This document shows positions 41,312 through 51,012 of a stretch of DNA of 64,000 nt, piece by piece. This stretch comes from Carnegiea gigantea. Taxonomy: Eukaryota > Streptophyta > Magnoliopsida > Caryophyllales > Cactaceae. Positions within the stretch are counted from its first letter, which is position 1. Every line of letters begins with the position of its first letter. A program made the position numbers and the translations under genes. The DNA lies in NCBI GenBank assembly GCA_029747015.1, contig JAKOGI010002798.1, forward strand, positions 1-64,000, in the 5' to 3' direction. The notes under the pieces were generated by a model, which was not told the origin of the DNA, made no database searches, and was given only the letters and a program-made list of their open reading frames with translations.

Positions 41312-43790
41312 TACTCCCCGGGTTAGTTGGACTTTTACCTCAAACCCAAAATCTCTTCATTCCCCTCAAGGTCTGCATTAAGGTCAGCCACATTGAAGGT
41401 GGCGGAGACTCCATACTCACTAGGTAGGTTCACTTTGTAGGCATTAGGTCCGATCTTCTCTAATATCTCAAAGGGGCCGTCCGAGCTTGGCATTAGCTTG
41501 GGCTTGTGCTTGCTTGGGAACCTTTCCTTCCTCATGTGGATCCATACCAAGTCTCCTAGTTGGAAATGGACCTCTTTCTTGTGCTTGTTGGCTCGTTGCA
41601 TCGCTTGGGCATTGGACCTTTTAATTCTTTCCCGAACTTGAGCATGAAGATCCTTGATTTCCTTAGCTCTCTTCTCGGCCTCCTAACTAAATTTGGTGGG
41701 AGTGGGAAGGGGTGTGAGATCTAAAGGGGCCTTTGGATTGCATCCATAGGCCACTTGAAATGGGGAAAGGTGAGTGGCCTTACTTAGTGCCCTATTGAAG
41801 GCAAACTCCGCATGAGGTAGGAGTTCATGCCAAGCCTTCACATTCTTCTTCACAACCACTCTAAGCAAAGTTTCTAATGTTCGGTTAGTCACCTCGGTTT
41901 GACCATCAGTTTGGGGGTGACAAGTGGTGCTCAACTTGAGGTAAGTCCCCATCTTCCTGCATAGAGTAAGCCAAAAATGACTGAGGAACTTGGTGTCCCT
42001 GTCCGAAACCATACTCTGTAAAATGCTATGAAGTCTCACAATCTTCTTGAAGTAGAGATTGGCTATTTGGGAAGCGTCATGGGTGGTATGACACGGCACA
42101 AAATGAGCCATCTTTGAGAATCGATCCACCACCACCATGATGAAATGCTTGCTCCTTTGGGTCCTTGGCAAGCCCATAATGAAATCCAAACTAATGTCCT
42201 CCCATGGTGCCATGGGTATGGGTAGAGGAGGGTAGAGACCATAGGGAATGACATGGCTCTTGGCCATTTGGCAAGTTGAACACCTCTTGACAAAGTGACC
42301 GGCTAGAGCACCACCATGAAGTTCTTGGATTAGCAACTCCCCAAACCCACATTTGGGTATGCAAAGCCAGGGTCCTTTGAAGAGAAACCCCTCTTGAATA
42401 TGAAATTAGCCATGGGAGTGGCTAGCACATTTGGCATGCGTCTCTTTGAAATCTTCATCATCGGTATACATTCCTTTAACAATCTCAAATCCAAGCGCCT
42501 TGGATTCTAAGACCGAAAGGAGGAAATATCTCCTTGAAAGGGCATCCACTCCCTTGTTCAACTTGCCAGCCTTATGATGTATCATGAAGTTGAAAGCTAG
42601 AAGGTACTCAACCCACTTGGAACGGCGAGGATTGAGCTTATGTTGCCCTTGAATGAATTTGAGGCCCTCATGATCCAAGTGTAGCATAAATTCGGCCCCC
42701 ATAAGGTAGTGTCTCTAATGCTCCAAAGCCCACACTATGACATAGAACTCCCTGTCATACGTTGAGTACTTCCTCTTGGCTTCATTCAACTTCTCACTAA
42801 AGTATGCTATGGGCCTCTTCTCTTGGGACAAAACGACCCCTATTCCTACCCCGGACGCATCACACTCCACCTCGAAGGCCTTGGAGAAGCTAGAGAGTGC
42901 TAGTATGGGTGCACTTGTAAGCCTCCTTTTGATTTCTTCAATGGCTGAATAGGCTTGCTCGTTCAATTCAAAGGACTTGCCTTTGAGCACCTCGGTCCTA
43001 GGGGCAACAATAGAGCTACAATCCTTCACAAATGTCCTATAAAAGGAGACCAAGCCATAGAAACTTCGAACTTGATGCATGGAAGTTGGAGTAGGCCATT
43101 CCCGGAGGGCCTTGACTTTGTCTTCATCTATGTGAACCCCTTGAGCTAAAACTACATAACCCAAGAAGATGACTTGGGGTGTAAAAAAGTGGCACTTCTC
43201 AAGGTCACCATAAAGTTCTTCTTGAGCCAAGATGCTCAAGACTTGGTGAAGATGATTGGCTTGCTCTTGCTCATCCCTACTATACACAAGTATGTCATCA
43301 CAGTACACAATGACAAACTTGCCTATGATTAGCCTAAGTACCTAATTTATAAGCCTCATGAAGATGCTAGGTGTATTAGTCAAGCCAAATGGCATGACCA
43401 ACAACTCATAGAGGCCGCCCTTAGTCTTGAACGCTGTCTTCCATTCATCCCCTTCAAAGATCCAGATTTGGTAGTAGCCACTTCTAAGATCAATCTTAGA
43501 AAAGATGGTGGCTCTATGAAGCTCATCAAGTAAATCTTCTAACCTTAGGATGGGGTACCAATACTTGATTGTGATTTTGTTGATGGCCCTACTATCAACA
43601 CACATTCTCATGCTCCCATCTTTCTTAGGCATGAGTAGCGCCGGGATGGCACATGGGCTTAAGCTCTCACGGATTAGCCCCTTAGCTAGGAGATCATCAA
43701 CTTGGCATTGGATTTCTCGGGTCCCTTGGGGGTTCATCCTATATAGGCCGGTTTGTTTGGGAGGGTGGAACCGGGAATGAGGTCAGTTTT
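41312..43790 (-). pseudogene. pol: N pol: RT, RNase H and integrase, heavily decayed
   Basis: On the minus strand the order is RT ([15 protein letters not shown]), a YCDD box at 43291-43305 where relatives have YFDD, RNase H, and integrase. Stops replace sense codons near 43340 (Gln), 42713 (Trp) and 41683 (Trp). The integrase HHCC finger has lost about 30 residues between HGGALAGHF and VKRCSTCQ near 42293. The catalytic core (ISLDF, VSDRD, TEVTNR) and C-terminal domain remain readable to 41335. About 13 more bases of its frame (SIQYKTD region) reappear at 48043-48055 beyond M. Confidence 0.85.
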
Positions 43791-44920
43791 TGATGTATCT
43801 CAAAGGGGAACAACCAAAGCAAGCCAAATCAGAATGCAAAGAGAACAAACGGATTTAAGCTTCCTTTGTAAACACAAGCTTAAAGTAGGATAGTTTTGTG
43901 AATAGAACCGAAACTAGCACCTCACTTGGATACAGAAACACCACCAAGTTTAGTACTAGGGCCCTTAACAACTCCTTGGATACAGAAACACCACCAAAGA
44001 GAGGTTAAGACTCTTGCTAGATCACCACCCTACCCGGCCAAAGATAGAGATAAGCTAGAAGAGAGTTTGGGAGTTCAAAGGAGCAAAGCTCAACTTCAAT
44101 CTATTTTCTCACATGATGGCCGGCCAAAGGGCCTTGGGGGGGCTTAAATACAAAGCTTCCTAGTACAAAACATAGGCCCTAGACTACCTTACAAGCTAAA
44201 CTAGGCAAAAACCTGAAAATCAAAACAACACCAAAAACGGTTAGATTAAACCGTGGCTTGACACATCTTCATTGTTGATCTTGAGGCTTAGGTGTCGACC
44301 TTGGGAGCTTGGGAGACTTCAATCAGCAGCTTGGCACTCTAATCAAGTCATTTGCAAGTGGATTAAACCTTGATAAGAGCAAAAAGCACCTCAAAAAGAA
44401 CAATATGCAGCTGCTGCCTTTACCCGGGTAAAAGGGAGTTTCTTCCCTTAATTTGCTGGTTAATAGCTCCACAAGTGTGTAATTTGGCTGAGTTTTTTTA
44501 TGGCCACTTGATAATATTTTTAATATGCTTTCAAGCCATAAAAGTTTCAGTCCAAATGGAGGAGCTTTGGGCGTCCAAACAGACCCATTTCCAGAACTGG
44601 GCAGAACTAAAACAGTTTTGAGCACTTGACTTCAACAGCTGATTTGAGGTAGCAAATGACCTCCAAATGACTTGCAATTGGTCTTATTGGAAAGAACACA
44701 TCTTAAACTTAAAGTTAGGCCTCCTGCATCCCAATCATATCCATTGGAAGGTCATGTAAAAAGGTGTACAAAACCGGGTTTGTTCACAGGCCGAAAACAG
44801 GATGAAGGCTGAAAATGACTAAGGCAAACTAGGCATGTTTTTTGCACTTTAGCCATTGATTCTGATTGTTTTGGAGCACCTTGAGGGTAGGTATTCATGG
44901 TCATGGATGGATCTCCATCA
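43791..44920 (-). repeat. 3' LTR of M
   Basis: The sense start TGATGGAGATCC is at 44920 and the U5 end at 43791. A stem-loop ACTTGG/CCAAGT (43924-43949) encloses the conserved 14-base loop. A TATA-like TATTTAAG (sense) lies near 44147. The first 56 or so codons of this LTR continue the gag-protease frame. Confidence 0.92.
43924..43949 (-). promoter_or_regulatory. Covarying stem-loop in R/U5 of M
   Basis: A perfect 6-bp stem encloses the 14-base loop, with a second, weaker copy near 43975-43999. The 5' LTR has the same structure at 47051-47076. Confidence 0.65.
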
Positions 44921-46633
44921 TCCTCCCCTTGTTGAGGAGAATTTGCCCTCAAATTGTCCTTGAACTCATGGTGTGAGACCTTTAGAAGTAGCTCTCTAGT
45001 GGTGAGGAGTAAGCTCGAATGCTCTTGGTTCCTTTGGGGCTTAATTTTGTGGAGTTGGGATGGGCTTAGGGGGGCAAGGGTGATCTTCTTTCCATCCTTT
45101 GGAAAGGTATAAGTATTCAAATAGCCATCATGCATCACCTTTCGGTCAAACAACCATGGCCTTCCTAACAAAAGATGACATGCATCCATGGGGATGATGT
45201 CGCACCACAACTCATCTTGGTAACTTTTACCAATGGAAAATGAAATCAAGCACCTCGAATTTACTTGCAATCCTTTACCTTGATTGAGCCATTGAATGTT
45301 GTAAGGATGGGGGTGAGCCAAGGCTTGGAGGTTGAGTTTCTCCACCATGCTAAGTGAGGCCACGTTCGCACAACTACCACCATCAATAATCACGGAGCAC
45401 ACTTGGCCATGGACCGTGCATCTTGTGTGAAATAGGTCTTCCCTTTGGTCCTCCTTGTCTCCTTTATGGCTACTCAAGGCTCTCCTTAACACAAGTAACT
45501 CTCCTTCGTCCGCCTCCTCCACGACCTCCTCCATGAAATACACTTCCTTGTCCTCCTCCTCCTTTTCCTCCTTAGTCGCTTCCCATTCGGCCAAGGAGAT
45601 GACTCTCCTATTTGGACATTCCGAGGCTATGTGGCCTAGACCTTGACACTTAAAACATCTTTTTTGTTCAAGGTTGTGGGGTTTGGACGGTTTGAAGGGT
45701 TAGGCTCTTTTGAGGAGCTTGGTTCTTTTGTGTGGTGGGAGGGGTTGGGACCGTGGGTTTAGAAGGTGGGGAAGAGCTCCCCTTGTTGAAGGGTTGGCTC
45801 TCGGGAAAGGGTTTGAGAGGTTCTCTTTTGAGGAGCTTGGATTTTCTTTGTTGTTCCACTTTATGGGCTAAGACACACACTTCATCAAAGGTAGTATATT
45901 GTTGCAATTCTACCACATGAGCATATTTAGGATCTAACCCTCCCAAATACCTCACTATGGTTTGCTCTTCGGGCTCCCTCAAGTCACACTTGATCAACAA
46001 CTTCTCAAACTCCCTAGTATACTCCTCAACACTCATGTTACCTTGGACAAGGTTGTGAAGTTGGGAGTAGTTATCTTGTAGGTAAGATGGGGGTAAGAAA
46101 CGGGCTTTAAGTTTGGCCCTCATTTTCTCCCATGTTCGAATCTTTCCCTTTCCTTGCCTAGCTCTTTTGGCACATAAGTTAGACCACCAAAGAGAAGCAT
46201 ACTTACGGAGTCTAATGGCAACAAGCTTCACTTTCTTTTCCTCCGGGATCTCCTTGTAGTCAAAAATCCTCTCTACGGTTTGAAGCCATTCCAAAAACTC
46301 GTCGGGGTCAAGCTTCCCTTCGAACTCCGGGATCTCTACCTTGATGTCTCCATGGTGTGAGGTTACTTTCCTTCCTCTCCTCATTCTTCCATAGGCCTCT
46401 TCTTCACTTGATGAGCTTGAGTGTGTGGCCGCTCTCATTTCTTGCTCGGAATCGGAGGAGTTAGAAGATCGGGAACTCCTAATCTCCTTGCGCTTTTGCT
46501 TCAAGGATTCTCCGAGTTGTCGCTTCAAGTAGTCATTTTGACCTTTGACCTCTTCGTTTTGTTGCCTCAAGGCCTCATAGTTCTTCATGAGGGCCTCAAA
46601 CTTCTCTTCCAAGGTCATACTAGTAGTACTCAT
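44752..46633 (-). pseudogene. gag: M gag-protease protein with integrase-tail fusion (one frameshift)
   Basis: The ATG at 46633 gives MSTTSMTLEEKFEALMKN, a coiled-coil start, followed by a capsid-like domain (VEIPEFEGKLDPDEFLEW, KYASLWW). A stop at 45668-45670 lies just before the knuckle CFKCQGLGHIASEC, which is in the next frame. The second frame carries protease (IIDGGSCANVAS), the conserved LLGRPWLFDR, and then SHHEFKD joined directly to LRANSPQQGEDDGD, the integrase tail. The frame ends about 56 codons inside the LTR. Loss of RT to integrase appears as one in-frame junction. The open frame to 46975 is leader sequence. Confidence 0.85.
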
Positions 46634-46667
46634 GTTGAAATATGATGGAACCTCACGGACAGGATGT

Positions 46668-46789
46668 GGCACGGGCGTGCTTGGTGGCACGGTGACACCG
46701 TGCTGAAGTTCTAGATGTGGGTGAAGATGAAATGTGGCTGGGAAAGGCAAGTGGCACGATCGTGCTTCTTGGCACGGGGGGACCGTGCT
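46668..46789 (-). promoter_or_regulatory. Two GC-rich paired-palindrome modules in the M leader
   Basis: The modules lie at 46668-46703 and 46753-46789. The second half-sites are GCACGCCCGTGCC and GCACGATCGTGCC; the latter holds a perfect 12-base palindrome, GCACGATCGTGC. The nearer module ends 35 bases before the gag ATG. Confidence 0.8.
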
Positions 46790-46901
46790 GAAGTTCTGTC
46801 CAGTGAAAAATGTGGGCACGATTTTGATGTTTTTGTGGGGGAAATGTGTTTGGGTGTTTGGAAGGGTGTTGGGCAGCAAGCTTAGGCCTAGGGAAGCCTT
46901 A

Positions 46902-46913
46902 GCTCTGATACCA
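46902..46913 (-). promoter_or_regulatory. Primer-binding site of M
   Basis: On the minus strand it reads TGGTATCAGAGC, four bases from the LTR end at 46918. Confidence 0.9.
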
Positions 46914-46917
46914 AATA

Positions 46918-48037
46918 TGATGTATCTCAAAGGGGAACAACCAAAGCAAGCCAAATCAGAATGCAAAGAGAACAAACGAATTCAAGCTTCCTTTGTAAAC
47001 ACAAGCTCAAAGTAGGATAGTTTTGTGAATAGAACCGAAACTAGCACCTCACTTGGATACAGAAACACCACCAAGTTTAGTACTAGGGCCCTTAACAACT
47101 CCTTGGATACAGAAACACCACCAAAGAGAGGTTAAGACTCTTGCTAGTTCACCACCCTACCCGGCCAAAGATAGAGATAAGCTAGAAGAGAGTTTGGGAG
47201 TTCAAAGGAGCAAAGCTCAACTTCAATCTATTTTCTCAACATGATGGCCGGCCAAAGGGCCTTGGGGGGGCTTAAATACAAAGCTTCCTAGTACAAAACA
47301 TAGGCCCTAGACTACCTTACAAGCTAAACTAGGCAAAAACCTGAAAATCAAAACAACACCAAAAACGGTTAGATTAAACCGTGGCTTGACACATCTTCAT
47401 TGTTGATCTTGAGGTTAGGTGTCGACTTGGGGCTTGGGAGACATCAATCAGAGCTTGGCACTCTAATCAAGTCATTGCAAGTGGCCAAACCTGAAAGAGC
47501 AAAAAGCACCTCAAAAAGAACAATATGCAGCTGCTGCCTTTACCCGGGGAAAAGGGAGTTTCTGCCTTAATTTGGCTGGTTAATAGCTCCACAAGTGTGT
47601 AATTTGGCTGAGTTTTTTTATGGCCACTTGATAATATTTTTAAATGCTTTCAAGCCATAAAAGTTTCAGTCCAAATGGAGGAGCTTTGGGCGTCCAAACA
47701 GACCCATTTCCAGAACTGGGCAGAACTAAAACAGTTTTGAGCACTTGACTTCAACAGCTGATTTGAGGTAGCAAATGACCTCCAAATGACTTGCAATTGG
47801 TCTTATTGGAAAGAACACATCTTAAACTTAAAGTTAGGCCTCCTGCATCCCAATCATATCCATTGGAAGGTTATGTAAAAAGGTGTACAAACCGGGTTTG
47901 TTCACAGGCCGAAAAAGGATGAAGGCTGAAAATGACTAAGGCAAACTAGGCATGTTTTTTGCACTTTAGCCATTAATTCTGATTGTTTTGGAGCACCTTG
48001 AGGGTAGGTATTCATGGTCATGGATGGATCTCCATCA
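46918..48037 (-). repeat. 5' LTR of M
   Basis: It matches the 3' LTR closely, except for a cluster of small indels at about 47410-47500. It ends (sense start) at 48037, before GTTTT. Confidence 0.92.
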
Positions 48038-48055
48038 GTTTTGTATTGGATGGAC

Positions 48056-48698
48056 TGATGTAAAGGCCAAGGGTAGGGACAACCCAAGCAACCTCACATC
48101 AAAAGAAAGACAATTCGGGAAGGGAAGACGCACGGTCGTGCGTCCAACCGTGTGCAGCCTCGGGTTGCGAATTGCAGGGTATGCACGGGCGTGCATTGAA
48201 CCGTGCGTGGACTGTGATAAGCTTGCCTTGGATGAATCTTCACGGTTTTGAATGTCTTTGAAAGCAAAGCCTATTCTAATGCAATGAGCTTTGTTTGGAC
48301 TTGATTCTATGAGGGGAAAGGTAGAAGGAGTAGTGTTAAAAGGGGGGAACCGTATGGTAGGTGGTTTAATGGAATGACTTGAAGAACATTCAAGTATTGA
48401 AGGTGATAAATGAAGAACACGAAGAACGAAGAAGATCAACTTGAAGATTCAAGCTAATCAAGTGATTTAGGATAGAACTAAACTCGAGGATTAGATACAG
48501 AAACACCACTAATCTTTGAGTTTAGGGCCCTTAAGCTTGATTAAGATACAGAATCACCACTCAATCAAGATTAAGACTCACTTGAACACCACTTAGTTTG
48601 GCCTAAACTAAGATAAGCAAGCAAGAGTTTTGAAGAGAAAGCTCACAAGCTCTCTATGATTTTCTTTTACTAAAAACTGAAGTCTTCTTTTCTGAATA
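48056..48698 (-). repeat. LTR P (U5 to R part), interrupted by Q
   Basis: The U5 end TGATGTAAAGG is at 48056, beside the N remnant. It carries two GC-rich modules (48129-48155 and 48182-48208, first arm degenerate) inside the LTR, as in D and S. The U3 portion lies beyond Q, off the right edge. Confidence 0.7.
48489..48612 (-). promoter_or_regulatory. Three-hairpin R/U5 block of P
   Basis: The stems are GATTAG/CTAATC (48489-48514), CTTGATTAAG/CTCAATCAAG (48536-48569, 10 bp with one wobble pair in the sense RNA) and CTTAGTTT/AAACTAAG (48592-48612). The first two share the 14-base loop type (sense TGGTGTTTCTGTAT and TGGTGATTCTGTAT). Confidence 0.75.
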
Positions 48699-49611
48699 TG
48701 ATGTATATGTGGGTGGAAAGTGATCCAAATCAAACTCAAATCAAACCTAAGCAAAATGAAAAGAGAGAAAGATGGGGAAGATGAAGAATATCACCAAACA
48801 GGATAGAGATGGATAGTGCAAGACTTCGAGTATGAGATAATCCTTCCGGAGCCACACACACCTTGGTCTTGGGCTAATTCCCTTCACTCTTCTGAGGAAT
48901 CACTCCAAAGAAAAGAAGGAGAACCTAGAACACCACTTGAATTAGCCAAATTCAAGATATAGAACTAGGAATTTTTGGGACACAAATGAGAATCACTCTC
49001 AAAGGTGCTTGAATTACTCTTGAAAATGCCTTAGAAATCTGATCTACAATGCTCACACGCCCCCCCTTTATATAGGCTCAGCAAAAGACAACAAAAGGAC
49101 TCAAATAACTCCTAACAATTAAAACTAGTAAAATGAAAAGACTAAGATAAATGGAAAGACACATCATAAAAGGGTGGGGGAGGTTACAAGGAATATTCTA
49201 GGATTTCTTAGCTGATTACACCAATCTAGAAGGCTCCAAAAACGTGCACAATGTCAGCCACACAATCACATGTAACCGAAGACTTTTCATATTCCCAGAA
49301 TTAATCCTTGCATCTGTCTCAACTTTAACAGAGCATAACTTCCATAATACTCAGCCAAAGCACGCATTCTTGGGCTTGATAGAAAGCCCTGGGAGTCTAG
49401 TTTCCAGAATGGGCTCATTTGCTCAATTTGGATAAGCGGTTTAAAAGTTATGGCCCAAACAATGCACCTATCTCAGACTGGACTGGATCAGCATAACGTA
49501 TCTTTGAGTGATATTTTGCCCAATCAAATGATGTCCAAATTAAACAAACTTGGGCTTATTTGAAAGATGAAATCTTAAACTTCAAAAGCACATGGGCCCT
49601 CAAGTTGTGGG
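48699..49611 (-). repeat. 3' LTR of Q, first part (split by K)
   Basis: This is a B/F-family LTR with its U5 end TGATGTATATG at 48699, preceded by GAATA as the possible TSD. It breaks at 49611 where K begins, and it resumes at 56491. Confidence 0.88.
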
Positions 49612-50743
49612 TGATGGGGATCAGCCCCAAGGGGTTCTTATAGCTCAAGAGGTCACAAAGGCTTTCCAAGGATTAGAAATCACTCAAGACACGATCACTT
49701 GCATTCTGCCAGGCTCATCCCGCACATGGCCCGACTTTCTGACCTTGGTGACCTGATGACCTGAGGCTTTAAAGCCAAACTTTTGGTATGTTTGGAAAGA
49801 TTGGAGAGTTAGCTGCCCAATAAATCAAGTTTCAGCCCATTTGGAGGTCATTTGCCCATCCAAACCCTTTGTTAAAGCCAAACTGTCCAAAACTGTTGTC
49901 CAGGTCAGATTTTGTCCGGTTTTGGGAGCCCATTTTCCCCAACCTAAAGTAACCCTAACAACCTGGAATTTTAACCCCTAGATCCTTTTTTTGAATTGGC
50001 TAAAAGGGTGGGAAAAGAAACCAGAGTCAAACGTGTCCCAAGGAGGCTAAAAGCAAGGAAACTTCTAAAGCTGCTTTTGGGAAGTCAGCCTGCCCCATCT
50101 CACTTGTTCTGTTTATATCTCCTGAACGGCTGCACCAAATGAGCTCCAAAAGTAGTCATATGAAAGAACCCTTTCTAAGCTTTCTAATAAGGTATGTTGG
50201 AGCCAATTTGGGTAAGTAAGGACGAAGATACAGCTGCTGAAAGTTGACCCTGCAATCTGGAAAACTGGACAGCAACTGTCAACATCACCTTTTGTACTTT
50301 TCTTGCTTTTTGTGCTTCCCTTTTGCCTTGATCCGTTTGGCTTGCATTGTAACCCATGTAATCTGAATTTTGAGGCTCTCTCCTATATAAGGGACCTTTA
50401 GGAATGTAAGAAGGCAGCTTTGAATATCATGCAATGAAATCTGAGTGTTTTACTCTCCATTGAAACTCCTAGTTGCTTTAGCTTGAATTGACTAGTTCAA
50501 GTGGTGATCTTCTAGGTTCCTTTCTCTTGCTTATGGTGGTGATATTCTGTATCCATAAGTGAAGAAGGAATAGCCCAACTTCTCCTCTAAGTGGCGCCTT
50601 GGCTTATCTTAGACAAGAGAGTTGCACACTATCCATCAAGACCGGTTGAGCTCATTGTTCTTTTCGGTTTTTGCTTGTCCTTGTTTTCAATCTTCCCCAT
50701 CATACATTCTGATCTTTGACATTCCCACGGTTAACATACATCA
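49612..50743 (+). repeat. 5' LTR of K
   Basis: It starts TGATGGGGATCAGCC and ends ACATACATCA. The TATA box TATATAA is at 50394-50400. A stem-loop CTTATGG/CCATAAG lies at 50530-50559, and a CTTGAA/TTCAAG hairpin lies upstream of it. Confidence 0.92.
50530..50559 (+). promoter_or_regulatory. Covarying stem-loop in R/U5 of K
   Basis: A perfect 7-bp stem encloses a 16-base loop (TGGTGATATTCTGTAT), intermediate between the 14-base loop of H and the 19-base loop of J. Confidence 0.7.
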
Positions 50744-50746
50744 TCT

Positions 50747-50760
50747 TGGTATCAGAGCTT
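50747..50760 (+). promoter_or_regulatory. Primer-binding site of K
   Basis: TGGTATCAGAGCTT lies three bases after the LTR. Confidence 0.9.
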
Positions 50761-50852
50761 AGGCTACCCTCTTGGCCAAGCTTCCACCCAAACACATTTC
50801 TCAAACACAAGTCACAAAACATCCTTTCTCTATCTGCACGGGACAGAATTGT

Positions 50853-50962
50853 GGCACGGCCTACCCGTGCTTTAAGGCACGACCGTGCCACCTCTTTTCT
50901 GCACTTTTGTCACGGCAGTAACTTGGCACGGGAAGCCCGTGTCCCACGGCACGACGGTGCCA
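50853..50962 (+). promoter_or_regulatory. Two GC-rich paired-palindrome modules in the K leader
   Basis: Module 1 (50853-50890) has GGCACGG/CCGTGC and GGCACGACCGTGCC. Module 2 (50925-50962) has GGCACGGG/CCCGTG and GGCACGACGGTGCC. Their spacing is about 72 bases, and the gag ATG is 51 bases further on. Confidence 0.82.
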
Positions 50963-51012
50963 CCCCATTCTCAGCCAAATCTCGTGTTTCTCTTCCACAA
51001 AGCCCACATATC

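Larger units (their letters stand above)
43791..48037 (-). mobile_element. Element M: gag-protease non-autonomous retrotransposon, TSD GTTTT
   Basis: GTTTT lies at 43786-43790 and 48038-48042. LTRs of 1130 and 1120 bp enclose gag and protease, then jump to an integrase-tail remnant. RT, RNase H and the integrase core are absent. It interrupts the start of RT in N. Confidence 0.95.

Noticed and set aside
45655..45675. A AAA AAG in M gag as a possible -1 ribosomal frameshift site
   Set aside because: The upstream frame meets a TGA just before the A-run, so slippage there could not rescue it. A plain indel is more likely.
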